Assembly (NCBI GenBank): GCA_020058145.1
Contig: JAGVEP010000141.1
Coordinates: 1 to 12,724, forward strand
Length of the DNA: 12,724 nt
Reading direction: 5' to 3'
Origin: Phycisphaerae bacterium
Lineage (GTDB): Bacteria > Planctomycetota > Phycisphaerae > UBA1845 > Fen-1342
Below, piece by piece: positions 12,205 through 12,724 of the stretch; positions within the stretch are counted from its first letter, which is position 1; each line of letters begins with the position of its first letter. The notes under the pieces were generated by a model that saw only the letters and a program-made list of their open reading frames with translations, was not told where the DNA came from and did no database searches. The position numbers were made by a program, and so were the translations under genes.

Positions 12205-12639
12205 ATGCCTAGAGGAAGACCTAGTAAGTGGCTCACGATGGGAGCCGGGGCAGCGCTCGGCGGTGGGGTCGGCAGCGCGGTCACCAGTCTGCAGGCGCTT
12301 TACGCCGAGTTGTTGGCCCAGCGAGCCGGACTCGACGGGCAGATTGCGGCGGTGGCCGGTGCGCTGCGGGCCATCGGCACGACCGTCGCGGCTCCGCAGG
12401 CCGCCGCTTTCCGTGCGGCTAAGGGCGGTGGGGGCGGTTGGCGCACCGGGTCACTCAAGGACCATATTGCCCGAGTGCTCCGTGGCGGCGGTGTAATGGC
12501 GGTCAAGGACATCACCAGCGGCGTCCTCAAGACCGGCTACAAGACGAACAACAAGACCCTCTCCAAGAGCGTCGGCATCGCCCTTACGGAGATGAAGGGC
12601 GTAACGAAGCTCGGCCGCGGTCAGTTCAAAATCGGCTAG
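12205..12639 (+). CDS. Small basic protein: AT-hook-like N-terminus plus HARE-HTH-like C-terminal winged helix
   Basis: A 144-residue protein without a firmly recognised family. It begins PRGRPSKW (2-9), with the R-G-R-P core of an AT-hook. Residues 25-57 form an Ala/Leu/Gln-rich helix (SLQALYAELLAQRAGLDGQI) that could be a short coiled coil, followed by a Gly-rich linker (74-78). The C-terminal 60 residues are well ordered: GSLKDHIARVLRGGGVMAVKDI, VLKTGYKTNN, LSKSVGIALTEM and VTKLGRGQFKIG. Their pattern (helix, 'x-v-k-e-I', 'GYKT', helix, hydrophobic wing ending G-R-G-x-F/Y-K) resembles the HARE-HTH winged-helix domain. DNA or nucleoid association is therefore my inference. The start is ATG 12205, with GGAGAA (12194-12199) about 7 nt upstream; a GTG/ATG extension from 12145 is unsupported. 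High-Lys and high-Gly content fits a nucleic-acid-binding role. Confidence 0.75.
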   Translation: MPRGRPSKWLTMGAGAALGGGVGSAVTSLQALYAELLAQRAGLDGQIAAVAGALRAIGTTVAAPQAAAFRAAKGGGGGWRTGSLKDHIARVLRGGGVMAVKDITSGVLKTGYKTNNKTLSKSVGIALTEMKGVTKLGRGQFKIG

Positions 12640-12659
12640 TGCTCTGTCACGGCTGAATT

Positions 12660-12724
12660 GACGCACCGGTGGGAGGGCGAGGCTCCTGCCGAGCCGGTGC
12701 GGCGCGCTCCGCGGCGGCTCGGCA
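12660..12724. repeat. Structured GC-rich repeat at the right edge, truncated by window end
   Basis: Two interlocking inverted pairs are visible: GCACCGG (12663-12669) with CCGGTGC (12694-12700), and TGCCGAGCC (12688-12696) with GGCTCGGCA (12716-12724). Between them lies GCGCGCTCCGCGG (12702-12714), the same 13 bases as in the MITE-like element at 7840-7852. It begins 21 bp after the preceding stop, so it could form a 3'-end structure for that transcript. The element continues past the window, so its full extent and coding status are unknown. Confidence 0.6.

Overview
The window is GC-rich throughout and densely packed on both strands. Every complete gene has the codon bias of a high-GC bacterium. 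The gene families and the short structured intergenic repeats (two related copies at 7189-7265 and 8529-8605, another type at 12660-12724) look most like a planctomycete or a relative. That assignment is inferred from family resemblance and repeat style; there is no rRNA or other taxonomic marker here, and no tRNA, CRISPR array or transposase gene was seen.

Layout. (1) 3-734 (+): a TVP38/VTT-type membrane protein, probably cut off at its 5' end by the window edge. (2) 722-5995 (-): a three-gene strand. In transcription order it holds a one-chain ADP-forming acyl-CoA synthetase, then, across a 137-bp gap filled by a long imperfect inverted repeat, a CoA-transferase/hydrolase fused to a GNAT acetyltransferase domain, then a radical SAM protein of unknown substrate. 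(3) 6164-7654 (-): heme A synthase with an extra N-terminal membrane domain; an in-frame copy of the dispersed repeat forms the linker. (4) 7655-7965: a divergent intergenic region occupied by a 158-159 bp MITE-like element with perfect 20-bp terminal inverted repeats and a 9-bp target duplication. (5) 7966-8532 (+): a membrane-anchored dual-specificity phosphatase-like protein whose stop codon lies in the second repeat copy. (6) 8625-9626 and 9678-10274 (-): a zinc alcohol dehydrogenase and a 3D-domain protein. (7) 10275-10739: a 465-bp divergent intergenic region. (8) 10740-12070 (+): cheD translationally coupled to an HDOD gene. (9) 12205-12639 (+): a small basic protein with an AT-hook-like start and a C-terminal winged-helix-like domain, followed by another structured repeat.

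How they fit together. The synthetase and CoA-transferase form a plausible module for interconverting short-chain acids and acyl-CoAs. The GNAT domain raises the possibility of acyl-CoA-dependent lysine acetylation control, but on the transferase rather than on the synthetase. CheD-HDOD suggests a link between chemoreceptor modification and signalling, although no other che gene is visible. Heme A synthase implies an aa3-type terminal oxidase elsewhere in the genome. The remaining genes look independent.

I did not find a clear new multi-gene system. The most distinctive signals are the small repetitive elements: one inside an ORF as a domain linker, one supplying a stop codon, and one MITE-like element with both target-site copies intact in a gene leader.
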